From contig NZ_CP104558.1 in NCBI RefSeq assembly GCF_025398035.1, positions 4,350,001-4,414,000 on the forward strand: a DNA stretch of 64,000 nucleotides, written 5' to 3'. Under the pieces are notes generated by a model. That model was not told the origin of the DNA and did no database searches. It worked only from the letters and a program-made list of their open reading frames with translations. Shown one piece after another: positions 8,644-17,538 of this stretch (within the stretch, counting starts at the first letter, position 1; every line of letters starts with the position of its first letter). The position numbers were made by a program, and so were the translations under genes. This stretch comes from Rossellomorea vietnamensis. Its GTDB lineage: Bacteria; Bacillota; Bacilli; Bacillales; Bacillaceae_B.

Positions 8644-9216
8644 ATGATGAAAAAAAAGGTTGGACTTCTGGGAGGTACTTTCAATCCTCCCCATATGGGT
8701 CACTTGGTCATTGCAGATCAAGTGTTGGAAAAGGCACAATTAGATGAAATCCGCTTCCTTCCTAACCATGTACCTCCCCATAAACAGGTGGATGAAAGGG
8801 TGACCGTGGACCAGCGTCTTCGGATGCTGGAGGCAGCCATCAAGGGTCATCCCCGTTTTTCGATTGAACGGATCGAACTCGAAAGACAGGGTGCCTCCTA
8901 CACATATGACACCATCAAACTTTTGATGGAAAGAGAAGAGAACACCGAATTTTCGTTTATCATAGGCGGGGATATGATCGAGTATCTCCCGAAATGGTAT
9001 AAAATCGAAGAATTGCAGAATATGGTGAAGTTCATCGGGGTCAATCGTCCGGATTATTCCCATGAGTCTCCCTACAACGTACAATTGATCGAAGTACCCG
9101 CCGTCGATCTTTCTTCCTCATACATTCGTGACACAGTAAATAAGGGACAAACGGTTCGCTATTTGGTTCCGGACGACGTGTATCGATTGATCAAGGAGGA
9201 GAAGTTATATGAATAG
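8644..9216 (+). CDS. nadD: Nicotinate-nucleotide adenylyltransferase
   Basis: Adenylates nicotinate mononucleotide to deamido-NAD in NAD synthesis. The 190-residue product has the nucleotidyltransferase signature GGTFNPPHMGHL (residues 10-21, with H17 and H20) and the C-terminal SSSYIRD motif. The ATG at 8644 is followed by a second in-frame ATG; either could be used. The upstream site is a modest AAGGATCGAT. The end overlaps yqeK by eight bases. Confidence 0.94.
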   Translation: MMKKKVGLLGGTFNPPHMGHLVIADQVLEKAQLDEIRFLPNHVPPHKQVDERVTVDQRLRMLEAAIKGHPRFSIERIELERQGASYTYDTIKLLMEREENTEFSFIIGGDMIEYLPKWYKIEELQNMVKFIGVNRPDYSHESPYNVQLIEVPAVDLSSSYIRDTVNKGQTVRYLVPDDVYRLIKEEKLYE

Positions 9217-9775
9217 AGAAAAAGCACTGGAGCTGGTTAAAAAGCATTTGACTGAACACCGCTACATTCACACATGTGGTGTCATGGAGACGAGCATCGA
9301 GCTTGCGAAACGGTATGGAGCCGATGAGAAAAAGGCTGAAACAGCTGCGATCTTTCATGATTATGCAAAGTTCCGGGATAAAGGGGAAATGCAGGGGATC
9401 ATTGAAAGGGAGAATCTTTCAAAGGATCTATTACTGTATAATGGCGAGTTATGGCACGCGCCTGTAGGAGCTATTCTGGTAGAACGGGAAGTCGGGATAG
9501 AAGATCGTGATATCCTGGATGCCATCCGCTTCCATACTTCCGGGAAAGAGGGGATGACGGTACTCGACAAGGTGGTTTATTTAGCCGACTATATTGAGCC
9601 GAATCGCAGGTTCCCCGGTGTGGAAGAAGTGAGGGAGCTTGCCAAGGAATCATTGGACCTGGCACTCATAAAAGCTCTTCAGAATACGATCACGTTTCTT
9701 ATGAAAAAAAATCAAGCGATCTATCCGGATACATTTCGCTTTTACAATGAACTGACATTAAATCAGAGGAGATGA
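9209..9775 (+). CDS. yqeK: HD-domain hydrolase YqeK (symmetrical Ap4A hydrolase family)
   Basis: A 188-residue HD-superfamily protein. Metal-binding residues include H21 and the HD pair H50-D51 in IFHDYAKFRD, followed by HAPVGA and RFHTSG motifs. B. subtilis-type YqeK proteins cleave diadenosine tetraphosphate symmetrically to ADP. ATG at 9209 overlaps the nadD end, with AAGGAGGAG inside nadD, so translation is likely coupled. The pairing of nadD with yqeK is widely conserved. Confidence 0.9.
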   Translation: MNREKALELVKKHLTEHRYIHTCGVMETSIELAKRYGADEKKAETAAIFHDYAKFRDKGEMQGIIERENLSKDLLLYNGELWHAPVGAILVEREVGIEDRDILDAIRFHTSGKEGMTVLDKVVYLADYIEPNRRFPGVEEVRELAKESLDLALIKALQNTITFLMKKNQAIYPDTFRFYNELTLNQRR

Positions 9776-9779
9776 AGGA

Positions 9780-10133
9780 ATGGAACAAAATTTAGTAGAA
9801 TTAGCCTTTAAAGCGGCTGATGATAAACGCGCTGAGGATATTGTTGTATTGGATATGAAAGGTGTTTCGTTGATTGCCGATTATTTCCTGATCTGTCACG
9901 GTAATTCAGACAAACAGGTACAGGCGATCGCGCGTGAATTGAAAGACGCAGCAGAAGAAAAGGGATACACAGTGAAACGACTGGAAGGATTCGATCAGGC
10001 ACGCTGGATCCTGGTTGATTTAGGCGATGTCGTCGCTCACGTATTCCATAAAGAAGAAAGAGGTTACTATAATCTTGAACGTTTATGGGGAGATGCATCA
10101 TTCGTCGAGGTCGGACAAGGTGAGAACCTGTAA
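9780..10133 (+). CDS. rsfS: Ribosome silencing factor RsfS
   Basis: A 117-residue RsfS/YqeL/Iojap protein. It binds L14 on the 50S subunit and blocks subunit joining when nutrients are scarce. Typical motifs are ADYFLICHGNSDKQVQAIA and the DVVAHVFHKEERGYYNLERLW end. ATG at 9780 follows GAGGAGATGAAGGA. The next gene starts immediately after its stop codon. Confidence 0.93.
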   Translation: MEQNLVELAFKAADDKRAEDIVVLDMKGVSLIADYFLICHGNSDKQVQAIARELKDAAEEKGYTVKRLEGFDQARWILVDLGDVVAHVFHKEERGYYNLERLWGDASFVEVGQGENL

Positions 10134-10874
10134 ATGAGTTATGAGCGTTTTGCTTATGTATACGATTATTTAATGCAGGACGTCCCATACGATGGCTGGT
10201 TGGAGTATGTGAACCGCCAGGCAATACGTCACCAGGGGAAGAGGGTTCTTGATATCGCTTGTGGAACCGGGGAATTATCATTGAGGCTTGCACGGGACGG
10301 ATATGATGTGACGGGGGTCGACTTGTCCCAGGACATGCTCACCATCGCCCAGGAAAAGGCATCGGCACAGAGTGTTCAGATCCAGTTATTTCAGCAGGAT
10401 ATGTCGAGACTCGATTCCCTTGGTGAATACGACATCATTACGATTTTTTGTGATTCATTGAATTACCTGGAAGACGAGAGTGACGTGGAGAGCACATTTA
10501 AAGGGGTCCATCGTCATCTGAAGCAGGATGGGCTATTCCTTTTTGATGTGCATTCCATTTTCAAAATGACCCAGATATTCATGAACCAAACCTTTACCCT
10601 TACGGATGAACACGTATCCTATATATGGGATTGCTTCCCCGGTGAAGTTCCCAATAGTGTGGAACATGAACTGACTTTTTTCGTGGAAGATGAAGAAACC
10701 GGACAGTACGAGCGAGTGGAAGAGCTGCACAAACAGCGTACCTATCCAATCCTTATGATAAAGGAGTGGCTCCGTGGCAACGGCTTCGATGTGTTGAATA
10801 TCACTGCGGACTTTACGGAAGAATCTCCCACTGACAAGAGTGAGAGAATCTTCTTTGCGTGTAAAAAGAAATAA
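10134..10874 (+). CDS. yqeM: Class I SAM-dependent methyltransferase YqeM
   Basis: A 246-residue methyltransferase. The SAM-binding motif I is VLDIACGTGELSL (about residues 39-51), the acidic residue of motif II is in GVDLSQDML, and motif IV is IITIFCDSLNYL. The substrate is unknown. It always follows rsfS in Bacillus, so a role in ribosome or tRNA modification is possible but unproven. It is the last gene of the yqeG operon, with a terminator a few bases later. Confidence 0.85.
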   Translation: MSYERFAYVYDYLMQDVPYDGWLEYVNRQAIRHQGKRVLDIACGTGELSLRLARDGYDVTGVDLSQDMLTIAQEKASAQSVQIQLFQQDMSRLDSLGEYDIITIFCDSLNYLEDESDVESTFKGVHRHLKQDGLFLFDVHSIFKMTQIFMNQTFTLTDEHVSYIWDCFPGEVPNSVEHELTFFVEDEETGQYERVEELHKQRTYPILMIKEWLRGNGFDVLNITADFTEESPTDKSERIFFACKKK

Positions 10875-10878
10875 TCAA

Positions 10879-10914
10879 AAGCCGGGTCGCCTCAGAATGA
10901 GAGCGACCCGGCTT
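10879..10914 (+). terminator. Terminator of the yqeG-yqeM operon
   Basis: Stem AGCCGGGTCGC / GCGACCCGGCT with a 13-base loop, followed by a weak TATATTGG tail. Confidence 0.75.
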
Positions 10915-10997
10915 ATATTGGTTTAAGACAGGATCAAAACGGTAGAAAAAAGAAGGAATAAATCAATTTATGTCGAAGTATAAAAAGAGGAGTCACT

Positions 10998-11819
10998 TTA
11001 GACCCCGAATTGTGATTTGGTTCCTTCAATATCATCCACGAATTTTTCTTGTGTGGCTTCGAAAAGTTTCTCGAAAACATCTCCCAGTTCTCTTTCCATT
11101 ACAGAAATCCCGATCCCGGTCACCCCTCCTTTTACACAAACCTTTTCTTGAAGTGTCGGTAACGTATAAATATTCTTCTTTAACAGATCCCCAAGACCGA
11201 CCAGCATTTCAGACGCGAGGACAGTTGCGGTTTCATGATCGATCTCTGTCACTTCCACTGCAGCATCAATGAACCGCTGCGTCACATAACTGAAAAAAGC
11301 CGGCCCGCAGCTGACGATATCAGATGCTACCCGAGTTACATTTTCATCAATCTCGACTGGAGTAGAGATATGTCCGGCAATCTTCGTTAATTCCCTTCTC
11401 CATTTATCTGAACAATGACTTCCATATGTTAGAAGGGACACACCGCTCAGTGCGCGGTTCGTGATGCTTGGAATGAATCGTGCGCAGGAACAGGGTAATA
11501 AGGATTCCAACTGATTCACACTTACCGGGCTTGTGATGGAAACGACACATTTGTCCTTCGAGAAGTTTTTCTTATTCTCCTGGATCACATCATATACATC
11601 ATGCGGCTTGACGCAGATGAAGACCAGATCAGATGAAGAAATGACGTCTTCATTCGTACGAGCTATGTTCACGTTGCGGAATTTCTCTTTTATATCCTCG
11701 GCTTTTTTTAATGAACGATTCGTAATATGAAGATGTGAAGGAGAAATCGCCTTTGATTCAATGAGAGCTTCAATAATGATTTTCCCCATGTTTCCCGTTC
11801 CGATGATACCTATTTTCAT
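10998..11819 (-). CDS. comER: Late competence protein ComER (pyrroline-5-carboxylate reductase family)
   Basis: A 273-residue NADP-binding protein of the ProC family, divergent from comEA. The N-terminal Rossmann loop is IGIIGTGNMG, and the C-terminal part has the ProC helical pattern (SCGPAFFSY, GGVTGIG). B. subtilis ComER is not required for transformation and its enzyme activity is uncertain. I start at the ATG at 11819 after AAGGAGGGCTGAAC. A long upstream extension of the frame crosses comEA and is spurious. Its 5' end faces the comEA promoter region. Confidence 0.88.
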   Translation of the reverse strand: MKIGIIGTGNMGKIIIEALIESKAISPSHLHITNRSLKKAEDIKEKFRNVNIARTNEDVISSSDLVFICVKPHDVYDVIQENKKNFSKDKCVVSITSPVSVNQLESLLPCSCARFIPSITNRALSGVSLLTYGSHCSDKWRRELTKIAGHISTPVEIDENVTRVASDIVSCGPAFFSYVTQRFIDAAVEVTEIDHETATVLASEMLVGLGDLLKKNIYTLPTLQEKVCVKGGVTGIGISVMERELGDVFEKLFEATQEKFVDDIEGTKSQFGV

Positions 11820-11898
11820 GTTCAGCCCTCCTTCTTTCCCACTCTCTCCTAAAAGGTATGAATTCCATACAATGAATATTCCACCAGAGGTGATTTCC

Positions 11899-12525
11899 AT
11901 GCAGTCCTTAATCGAAAAGTACCGAACGATCCTTGTGATCTTCGCGATTTGTGCCTTTTTCCTGATTGGGTATATATTGAAAAATGCCGGGGAGCCTTCC
12001 GTTGAAGAACCTTCCTTTACTGCAGCAGCAGAAGTGAAAGTACCTGAAAAGCCTGAAGAGCCTGAAATGGTGAAGAGTCCTGAAACAGTGTATGTGGACG
12101 TTAAGGGTGAGGTGGTGAATCCCGGTCTATATGAAGTGAAGCAGGGGGACCGGCTTAAGTTTGTCATAGACAGGGCCGGAGGATTCACAAACGATGCAGA
12201 CAAAAAGTTGATGAATCTTGCCGTCAAAGTGACGGACGAAATGATGATCTATGTCCCGAAAGTAGGTGAAATGGAAACGGCGCCTCAGTCACTTCCTGCC
12301 CCTGTTTCTCAAGGGGCAGAATCAGGAGAGGATAAACTTAATATCAATACAGCCTCACAAGCCGAATTCGAAACCCTTCCTGGAATAGGACCATCGAAAG
12401 CCGCCACCTTTATCCAATACCGTGAAGAACATGGTCCGTTCAACTCCATTGAAGAGATAACAAACATTTCAGGAATTGGAGAAAAAACATTCGAGAAATT
12501 AAAGGAACATATTTTTGTCCAGTGA
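11899..12525 (+). CDS. comEA: Competence DNA receptor ComEA
   Basis: Membrane-anchored double-stranded-DNA receptor for uptake during transformation. The 208-residue product has an N-terminal membrane anchor (about residues 8-27), a Glu/Pro-rich linker, an SLBB-type domain (VYVDVKGEVVNPGLYEV onward, about 64-125) and a C-terminal helix-hairpin-helix DNA-binding domain (INTASQAEFETLPGIGPSKA). The start at 11899 follows AGAGGTGATTTCC. An in-frame ATG at 11872 is possible but lacks a site. It is the first gene of comEA-comEB-comEC. Confidence 0.92.
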   Translation: MQSLIEKYRTILVIFAICAFFLIGYILKNAGEPSVEEPSFTAAAEVKVPEKPEEPEMVKSPETVYVDVKGEVVNPGLYEVKQGDRLKFVIDRAGGFTNDADKKLMNLAVKVTDEMMIYVPKVGEMETAPQSLPAPVSQGAESGEDKLNINTASQAEFETLPGIGPSKAATFIQYREEHGPFNSIEEITNISGIGEKTFEKLKEHIFVQ

Positions 12526-12603
12526 TTGACGAAAGGCAGGAAGTCTTTATACACTTAAACAAGCATTAAAATAAAGAGCAGAACAAAGGAAGGGAGAATG
12601 GTG

Positions 12604-13167
12604 ATGGAAAGAATCGCATGGCATCAATATTTCATGGCTCAAAGTCAACTGCTGGCCCTCCGCAGCACGTGTACGAGACTGGCGGTGGGAGCAACCATCG
12701 TCCGGGATAAGCGGATCATAGCAGGAGGCTATAACGGCTCCATAGCAGGTGGAGATCACTGTATAGATGAAGGGTGCTATGTCATTGACAATCACTGTGT
12801 GAGGACCATCCACGCAGAAATGAATGCCCTCCTGCAATGTTCAAAGTTCGGGGTCGGGACGAAGAATGCGGACATATATGTCACGCACTTTCCTTGCCTT
12901 CAATGCTGTAAGGCGCTCATCCAGGCAGGCATCAAAACGGTTTACTATGCAAAAGATTATAAAAATCATCCTTACGCCATCGAGCTGTTCGAAAAGGCAG
13001 GCGTCCATGTGGAAAAAGTGCCTTTCCAGGAAAGCAGTATCGATGTAAAACACAAGGAAAAGGCAACACTCATGATCCAGTTGATAGAAGATCTGCGGCA
13101 GCAGGGACTTCCAGAGGAGAAGATTCGTCATTATGAGCAAGAATACATAAAGCTCTTTAATGAGTAG
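12604..13167 (+). CDS. comEB: ComE operon protein 2 (dCMP deaminase family)
   Basis: Zinc-dependent deaminase of the dCMP deaminase family, converting dCMP to dUMP. In B. subtilis it is not itself needed for DNA uptake apart from its operon position. The product has the catalytic HAE motif (TIHAEMNA) and the zinc cysteines in PCLQCC, with GGYNGSIAGGDHC upstream. The start at 12604 gives the family N-terminus MERIAWHQYFM after GGGAG. An in-frame ATG at 12598 is also usable. It overlaps comEC by eight bases. Confidence 0.9.
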   Translation: MERIAWHQYFMAQSQLLALRSTCTRLAVGATIVRDKRIIAGGYNGSIAGGDHCIDEGCYVIDNHCVRTIHAEMNALLQCSKFGVGTKNADIYVTHFPCLQCCKALIQAGIKTVYYAKDYKNHPYAIELFEKAGVHVEKVPFQESSIDVKHKEKATLMIQLIEDLRQQGLPEEKIRHYEQEYIKLFNE

Positions 13168-15436
13168 GGGCCTATGCGTTTATTTGGCGTTGTCGGTCCT
13201 ATCAGGGACTCTGCTGGCACTTCAATTTTTTTGGGGTGCTGTCGTCCTTGTTCTCCTTCTCCTTTCCCTTTTCCTCAGAAAAATGCCCCGCTACATCCTT
13301 TTCGTTTCATTCCTCCTAGTGATCGTTTCCTTCTTTCACACCTTGTTACAAGAGAAAAACCAGAAATCAGATCTTTCCCCGCAATCTGAACCTTCCATTC
13401 ATAAAGTATTTATCGATGAGATCCCCACCATTGACGGCAGCTCCTTTGTTTCATTTGCGAAAGTGAAGAATGAAAAAATCCTGATTCGCTATTATTTTGA
13501 TACTGAAGAGGAAAAAAGGCAGTTTGCAGAAGTGAGTCCCGGATTTGTTTGCAAAGTAAAAGGACAGTTGGCAGAACCTCAACATGGTAAAAATCCGAAC
13601 TCCTTCGATTATAAAGATTATCTGTCCCATCAAGGGGTGTATTGGATCCTTGAAGTACAGGGATTTGAGGGATGTGTGGATCGAAGCACCTGGAAACATG
13701 GCCTTACACAGCTTAGATTTCAAGGGTTGAAAAGAATTGAATGGGAGTTTCCCCCTTCAACGGTTGGTATCACTCAGGCATTACTGTTCGGTGAGACAGG
13801 GATGATTACAGAGGATACCATGAAGGCATTCAGGGAGCTCGGTGTCGTTCATCTCCTTGCCATTTCAGGTCTTCATGTGGGACTCTTGTTTGCGATACTT
13901 CATTACCTTTTATTAAGGGTTGGCCTGACAAGGGAAGCAGCATCCTTGTCAGGTATTCTATTTCTTCTATGTTATATCGTATTGACCGGTGGCTCTCCCT
14001 CTGTTGTACGGGCATCCTTCATGCTGATCATCCTCATCATCGGCAAACAAACCTCCAGGAATATCGGTGTAATCGATAGCCTGGCCACAGTATTCCTCCT
14101 CATTGTCTTATACGAACCTTTCTCGGTATTCAATGTGGGCTTTCAGCTTTCATTCGCCGTCAGTTTTTCACTTGTGCTTTCTTCCAGGTCCATTTTACAG
14201 AATTCTTCTTCCTTCAAACAAATGGTCACCGTCACATTGGTGGCCCAATTGTCTTCACTTCCCTTCGTGATTTATCATTTCTATGAGTTCTCTCTGATCG
14301 GTTTTTTGACGAATCTCTTTTACGTCCCGCTTTTTTCCATCATCATCCTTCCGATGGCCATCCTCATCTATCTCTTCATTTCAGTAGGATCGGCCGGATT
14401 GGCCATGTTCCCTTATCAAATTCTGCTGGAAGGAATTCAATGGTTATCCTCTGCCGTTGCTTCTTTACCATTTAGCACCTTGGTGATGGGGAGGCCGAAT
14501 GTTTTTCTTCTCCTGGGGTATCTCATACTGATTTATTTCGCATTCGTTGGGATGGAGAAGGGAAAATACCTTTCCGTCGGTCTGCTTTTTCTTTTTACCT
14601 TCCTACACCTCGTCTTGAACAACTACCATCCTTATGGAGAAATTGTCTTCATTGATGTGGGTCAGGGGGATGCAACCCTGATCGATCTGCCATACAATCA
14701 CGGCACTTATTTAATTGATGCAGGAGGGGAAATCCCGTTCCCGAAAGAAGAATGGGAGGAGAAAAAGAACCGTTTTTCGGTAGGGGAGGACATTTTGGTG
14801 CCTTTTTTAAAAAGCAAAGGAATTACGTCTCTTGATGCATTGATTTTAACTCATGGAGATCTTGATCATATAGGCGGAGCGGAAGCAGTATTAAACGAAA
14901 TGAAAGTAGGAGAACTATTAATCAGTCCCGGCAGCGGGGAGAAGGTGGAGGTGGACCGGATTGTTAAGATGGCGCAGGAAAAAAGGATTCCTGTCAAAGA
15001 AGTGATGTATCGGGATAACTGGCGTGGAGACCGTGATGGGCTGCATATCGTATCCCCCCTTGATAAAGAGTATGAAGGGAATAATGACTCCATTGTTCTA
15101 TATGGTGAAATCGGATCAAAGAAATGGTTGTTTACAGGGGATCTGGAGAAGGAAGGGGAAAGAGCGTTCGTTACAACATTCGATCTTCCTGTGGATGTGT
15201 TGAAAGTCGGTCATCATGGCAGCAATACAAGTACATCGGAAGCGTTCCTCGATGAAACGGAACCGAGTGTGGCGGTGATTTCTGCGGGAGAAACCAATCG
15301 CTTTGGGCATCCTCACCCTGAAGTGGTGGAGCGATTAAAGGAAAGGGGACTGACAATTTACAATACGGCTGTGAACGGGGCGATCACCTATCGTTTTTGG
15401 GATAAAAAAGGAACGTTTTCAGCCCACCTGCCATAG
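13160..15436 (+). CDS. comEC: Competence membrane DNA channel ComEC
   Basis: Polytopic protein that carries single-stranded DNA across the membrane during transformation. In the 758-residue product, residues 1-60 hold N-terminal spans and residues 60-180 the soluble OB-like domain. The Competence domain with many spans follows (ALLFGETGMI and HLLAISGLHVGLLF are typical). A C-terminal metallo-beta-lactamase-like domain from about residue 490 has LTHGDLDHIGG and VGHHGSNTSTS, the metal-binding motifs of a putative nuclease. The ATG at 13160 overlaps the comEB end. No frameshift is visible, so the uptake channel looks intact. Confidence 0.94.
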   Translation: MSRGLCVYLALSVLSGTLLALQFFWGAVVLVLLLLSLFLRKMPRYILFVSFLLVIVSFFHTLLQEKNQKSDLSPQSEPSIHKVFIDEIPTIDGSSFVSFAKVKNEKILIRYYFDTEEEKRQFAEVSPGFVCKVKGQLAEPQHGKNPNSFDYKDYLSHQGVYWILEVQGFEGCVDRSTWKHGLTQLRFQGLKRIEWEFPPSTVGITQALLFGETGMITEDTMKAFRELGVVHLLAISGLHVGLLFAILHYLLLRVGLTREAASLSGILFLLCYIVLTGGSPSVVRASFMLIILIIGKQTSRNIGVIDSLATVFLLIVLYEPFSVFNVGFQLSFAVSFSLVLSSRSILQNSSSFKQMVTVTLVAQLSSLPFVIYHFYEFSLIGFLTNLFYVPLFSIIILPMAILIYLFISVGSAGLAMFPYQILLEGIQWLSSAVASLPFSTLVMGRPNVFLLLGYLILIYFAFVGMEKGKYLSVGLLFLFTFLHLVLNNYHPYGEIVFIDVGQGDATLIDLPYNHGTYLIDAGGEIPFPKEEWEEKKNRFSVGEDILVPFLKSKGITSLDALILTHGDLDHIGGAEAVLNEMKVGELLISPGSGEKVEVDRIVKMAQEKRIPVKEVMYRDNWRGDRDGLHIVSPLDKEYEGNNDSIVLYGEIGSKKWLFTGDLEKEGERAFVTTFDLPVDVLKVGHHGSNTSTSEAFLDETEPSVAVISAGETNRFGHPHPEVVERLKERGLTIYNTAVNGAITYRFWDKKGTFSAHLP

Positions 15437-15587
15437 GATGTAGAACAAAACAAATTAAGCGCTAATGAAAAAGGGGCAGACCTATTGCAAAGAATCAGGG
15501 CATTCAAACCATCTTTATGATACGGAAAGTACCATATATGGAAGTTGAAGTAACCGTTTTCTTTACAGGCCTGCCTCCTATTTTTCA

Positions 15588-15722
15588 TTAAGATCCGATT
15601 AATTTGATCGCTGTTGCAATAATGAACATTAATGCAAAGAATCCAAAAGAAACACCGAATGCTACACCTGAATCTACTGCATCATTTCTTTTTGATTGTA
15701 CATTCTTTTCAAATTGGTTCAC
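15588..15722 (-). CDS. yqzM: YqzM family small membrane protein
   Basis: A 44-residue protein starting (GTG)NQFEKNVQSKRNDAVDSG, then one membrane span (FGVSFGFFALMFIIATAIKLI). It matches B. subtilis YqzM in length, sequence type and place between comEC and holA. Its function is unknown. GTG at 15722 follows GGAGGGGTAATT. The upstream 28-codon extension of the frame is ignored because it has no site and is not in the family. It converges with comEC. Confidence 0.85.
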   Translation of the reverse strand: MNQFEKNVQSKRNDAVDSGVAFGVSFGFFALMFIIATAIKLIGS

Positions 15723-15806
15723 AATTACCCCTCCTATTTCTATTCTAGTATAGAACAACGCTACTGAAAAATCTATACTTCCCTTTACTTTTTCCTTTAC
15801 TGACAA

Positions 15807-15960
15807 GAGTTGTCACCCATAAGTTCGTGGGTGTGTGGTGACACTAATCAATACAAAGGAAATACCGTTGACGGATCAGGTTCCTAGGTCTTATCCGTCA
15901 ACGTTAATATAGATATAGGGGGTGTCCTATAAGAGGGATGTCCCCTTTACCCCTTGCCAA
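15807..15960. other. Structured non-coding stretch between yqzM and holA
   Basis: No gene is seen. A strong 11-base stem CGTTGACGGAT / ATCCGTCAACG lies at 15866-15903. Upstream, GTTGTCACCCA and TGGGTG plus GGTGACAC (15809-15843) can pair, and G- and C-tracts at 15917-15953 can also pair. No long T tract follows the main stem, so this is not a standard terminator. Confidence 0.5.
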
Positions 15961-16016
15961 AACCAGAAAGCTTTTTTACCATAGAGTAGAGAAAAGACTT
16001 AATGGAGAGTGCTGAC

Positions 16017-17045
16017 TTGGTTATCGATACATGGAAAAAAATAGAGAAATCTCAATTTGCCGCTGTATATTTAGTTTACGGAAATGAGTCATTTATTATT
16101 AATGAAACGAAACAAAGAATTGTCTCAAGGGCCATTTCAGAAGAAGAAATGGATTTTAATTTTTCAAGCTATGATCTCGAGGAAACACCGATAGAAGTAG
16201 CGATAGAAGACGCGGAAACCTTTCCGTTCATGGGAGAAAGAAGAGTCGTCGTTATCCAAAATCCCGTTTTTTTGACTGCTGAAAAAACAAAAGAAAAAGT
16301 AGAGCATAACATCAAGCGTTTTGAACAATACATACAATCACCTGCACCGTACACCATCCTTGTCATCACGGCGAATTATGAAAAGCTGGACGAGCGTAAA
16401 AAGATTACCAAGTCCTTAAAAAAGAGTGCTGAGGTGGTCGAAGCCAAAAAGTTGAATGAGCATGAATTAAAATCCTGGGTAAGGGAACGTGCTGCCGGTA
16501 ATAGTGTACAGATCGACGAAGATGCAGTTGAATTACTGCTGACATTAGCAGGCACCAATCTGATGATGCTCACTCAGGAATTGGATAAGCTTTCTTTATA
16601 TGCAAGTGACACGAACCGGATCGATGTAGAGGTTGTTGAGCGGTTAACGGCCAGATCGTTGGAACAAAATATTTTCACGCTAGTGGACAAAGTTGTGCAC
16701 AGAAGGATCGATGAGGCATTAAGGATCTATTACGATTTGCTCAAGCAAAATGAGGAACCGCTTAAAATATTGGCGATCCTCGCTGGGCAGTTCCGCCTCA
16801 TTTACGGCACAAAGGAGCTTTCACGCAGAGGCTACGGCCAACAAAAGATTGCCTCGACCTTGAAAGTGCATCCGTTCAGGGTAAAGCTCGCAGCCGGACA
16901 GGCGAAGCATTTCAATGATAAGCAGCTGGCCCATATCATCGATACCCTCTCACAGGGAGATTATGAAATCAAAACAGGGAAGATCAAGAAAGAACTGATG
17001 ATTGAAATGTTCCTGTTTAAACTTCATGATCAAAGTTTTACATAA
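16017..17045 (+). CDS. holA: DNA polymerase III subunit delta
   Basis: Clamp-loader subunit (B. subtilis YqeN) that opens the beta clamp. The 342-residue product starts MVIDTWKKIEKSQ, with the typical AVYLVYGNESFII strand, an AETFPFMGERRVVVI segment, then the central domain and a C-terminal collar domain. It lacks catalytic Walker motifs, as expected for delta. I choose TTG at 16017 because GGAGAG lies nine bases upstream and the N-terminus then matches YqeN. The ATG at 16002 has only a weak site. It converges with rpsT on a shared terminator. Confidence 0.92.
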   Translation: MVIDTWKKIEKSQFAAVYLVYGNESFIINETKQRIVSRAISEEEMDFNFSSYDLEETPIEVAIEDAETFPFMGERRVVVIQNPVFLTAEKTKEKVEHNIKRFEQYIQSPAPYTILVITANYEKLDERKKITKSLKKSAEVVEAKKLNEHELKSWVRERAAGNSVQIDEDAVELLLTLAGTNLMMLTQELDKLSLYASDTNRIDVEVVERLTARSLEQNIFTLVDKVVHRRIDEALRIYYDLLKQNEEPLKILAILAGQFRLIYGTKELSRRGYGQQKIASTLKVHPFRVKLAAGQAKHFNDKQLAHIIDTLSQGDYEIKTGKIKKELMIEMFLFKLHDQSFT

Positions 17046-17085
17046 AAAAACCACCGGACCAATTGGTCCGGTGGTTTTTTTCAAT
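17046..17085. terminator. Bidirectional terminator between holA and rpsT
   Basis: Perfect palindrome AAAACCACCGGACCAATT / AATTGGTCCGGTGGTTTT with T tracts on both strands. Confidence 0.92.
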
Positions 17086-17336
17086 TAGTTCGCTTTTTTC
17101 ATTAGGCGAGACTTTTGACGATCTGCAGCGTTTTTGTGGATAAGACCTTTTTGAGCTGCTTTGTCTAATTGACGTACCGCTTCAGTTACTAGATCTTTCG
17201 CATTATCAGCGCTGTTAGTCGCTGCTGCTTCTGCTTTCTTGATAGCAGTACGCATAGTAGATTTTACTGCAGCGTTTTGAGCGTTACGCTCGTTGCTTGT
17301 TTTTACGCGTTTGATAGCTGATTTGATATTTGGCAT
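17085..17336 (-). CDS. rpsT: 30S ribosomal protein S20
   Basis: An 83-residue basic, helical protein that binds 16S rRNA early in 30S assembly. It starts [22 protein letters not shown] and ends [19 protein letters not shown], both typical of S20. The ATG at 17336 follows AGGAGGTGACAGGA. The three extra upstream codons of the open frame contain the ribosome binding site and are not coding. It is transcribed alone from the promoter at 17412-17440. Confidence 0.96.
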   Translation of the reverse strand: MPNIKSAIKRVKTSNERNAQNAAVKSTMRTAIKKAEAAATNSADNAKDLVTEAVRQLDKAAQKGLIHKNAADRQKSRLMKKAN

Positions 17337-17411
17337 TCCTGTCACCTCCTATAAAAGGATCGAGATTCTATGTGACTCGATTTAAATTCCTAAACAATAA
17401 GAACAAATGAT

Positions 17412-17440
17412 ATTTTATCAAACGGACAGTGATATTGCAA
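17412..17440 (-). promoter_or_regulatory. Sigma-A promoter of rpsT
   Basis: On the minus strand TTGCAA, a 17-base spacer and TAAAAT, about 75 bases before the start codon. The leader contains a small ATCGAG / CTCGAT hairpin. Confidence 0.55.
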
Positions 17441-17538
17441 TACTATGGAACGAAATTAAACAAGTGAATGAACACATACCAAAAAGGTAAACATAAAAAA
17501 ATACTGGATAATATCCCAAGCCTGGAGGTAGAGTCACA

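Noticed and set aside
11820-12227. N-terminal extension of comER upstream to 12227
   Set aside because: It lies antisense within comEA. The ATG at 11819 has a strong ribosome binding site and gives the family N-terminus.
15388-15588. A 66-codon minus-strand frame whose ATG overlaps the yqzM stop (TAATG)
   Set aside because: It overlaps the 3' end of comEC, has odd composition (many Cys, Trp and His), no ribosome binding site of its own and no resemblance to a known protein.
17466-17495. GAATG ... CATA as a sigma-F/G promoter for gpr
   Set aside because: The spacing is about 21 bases instead of 17-18, so the match is too poor to call.
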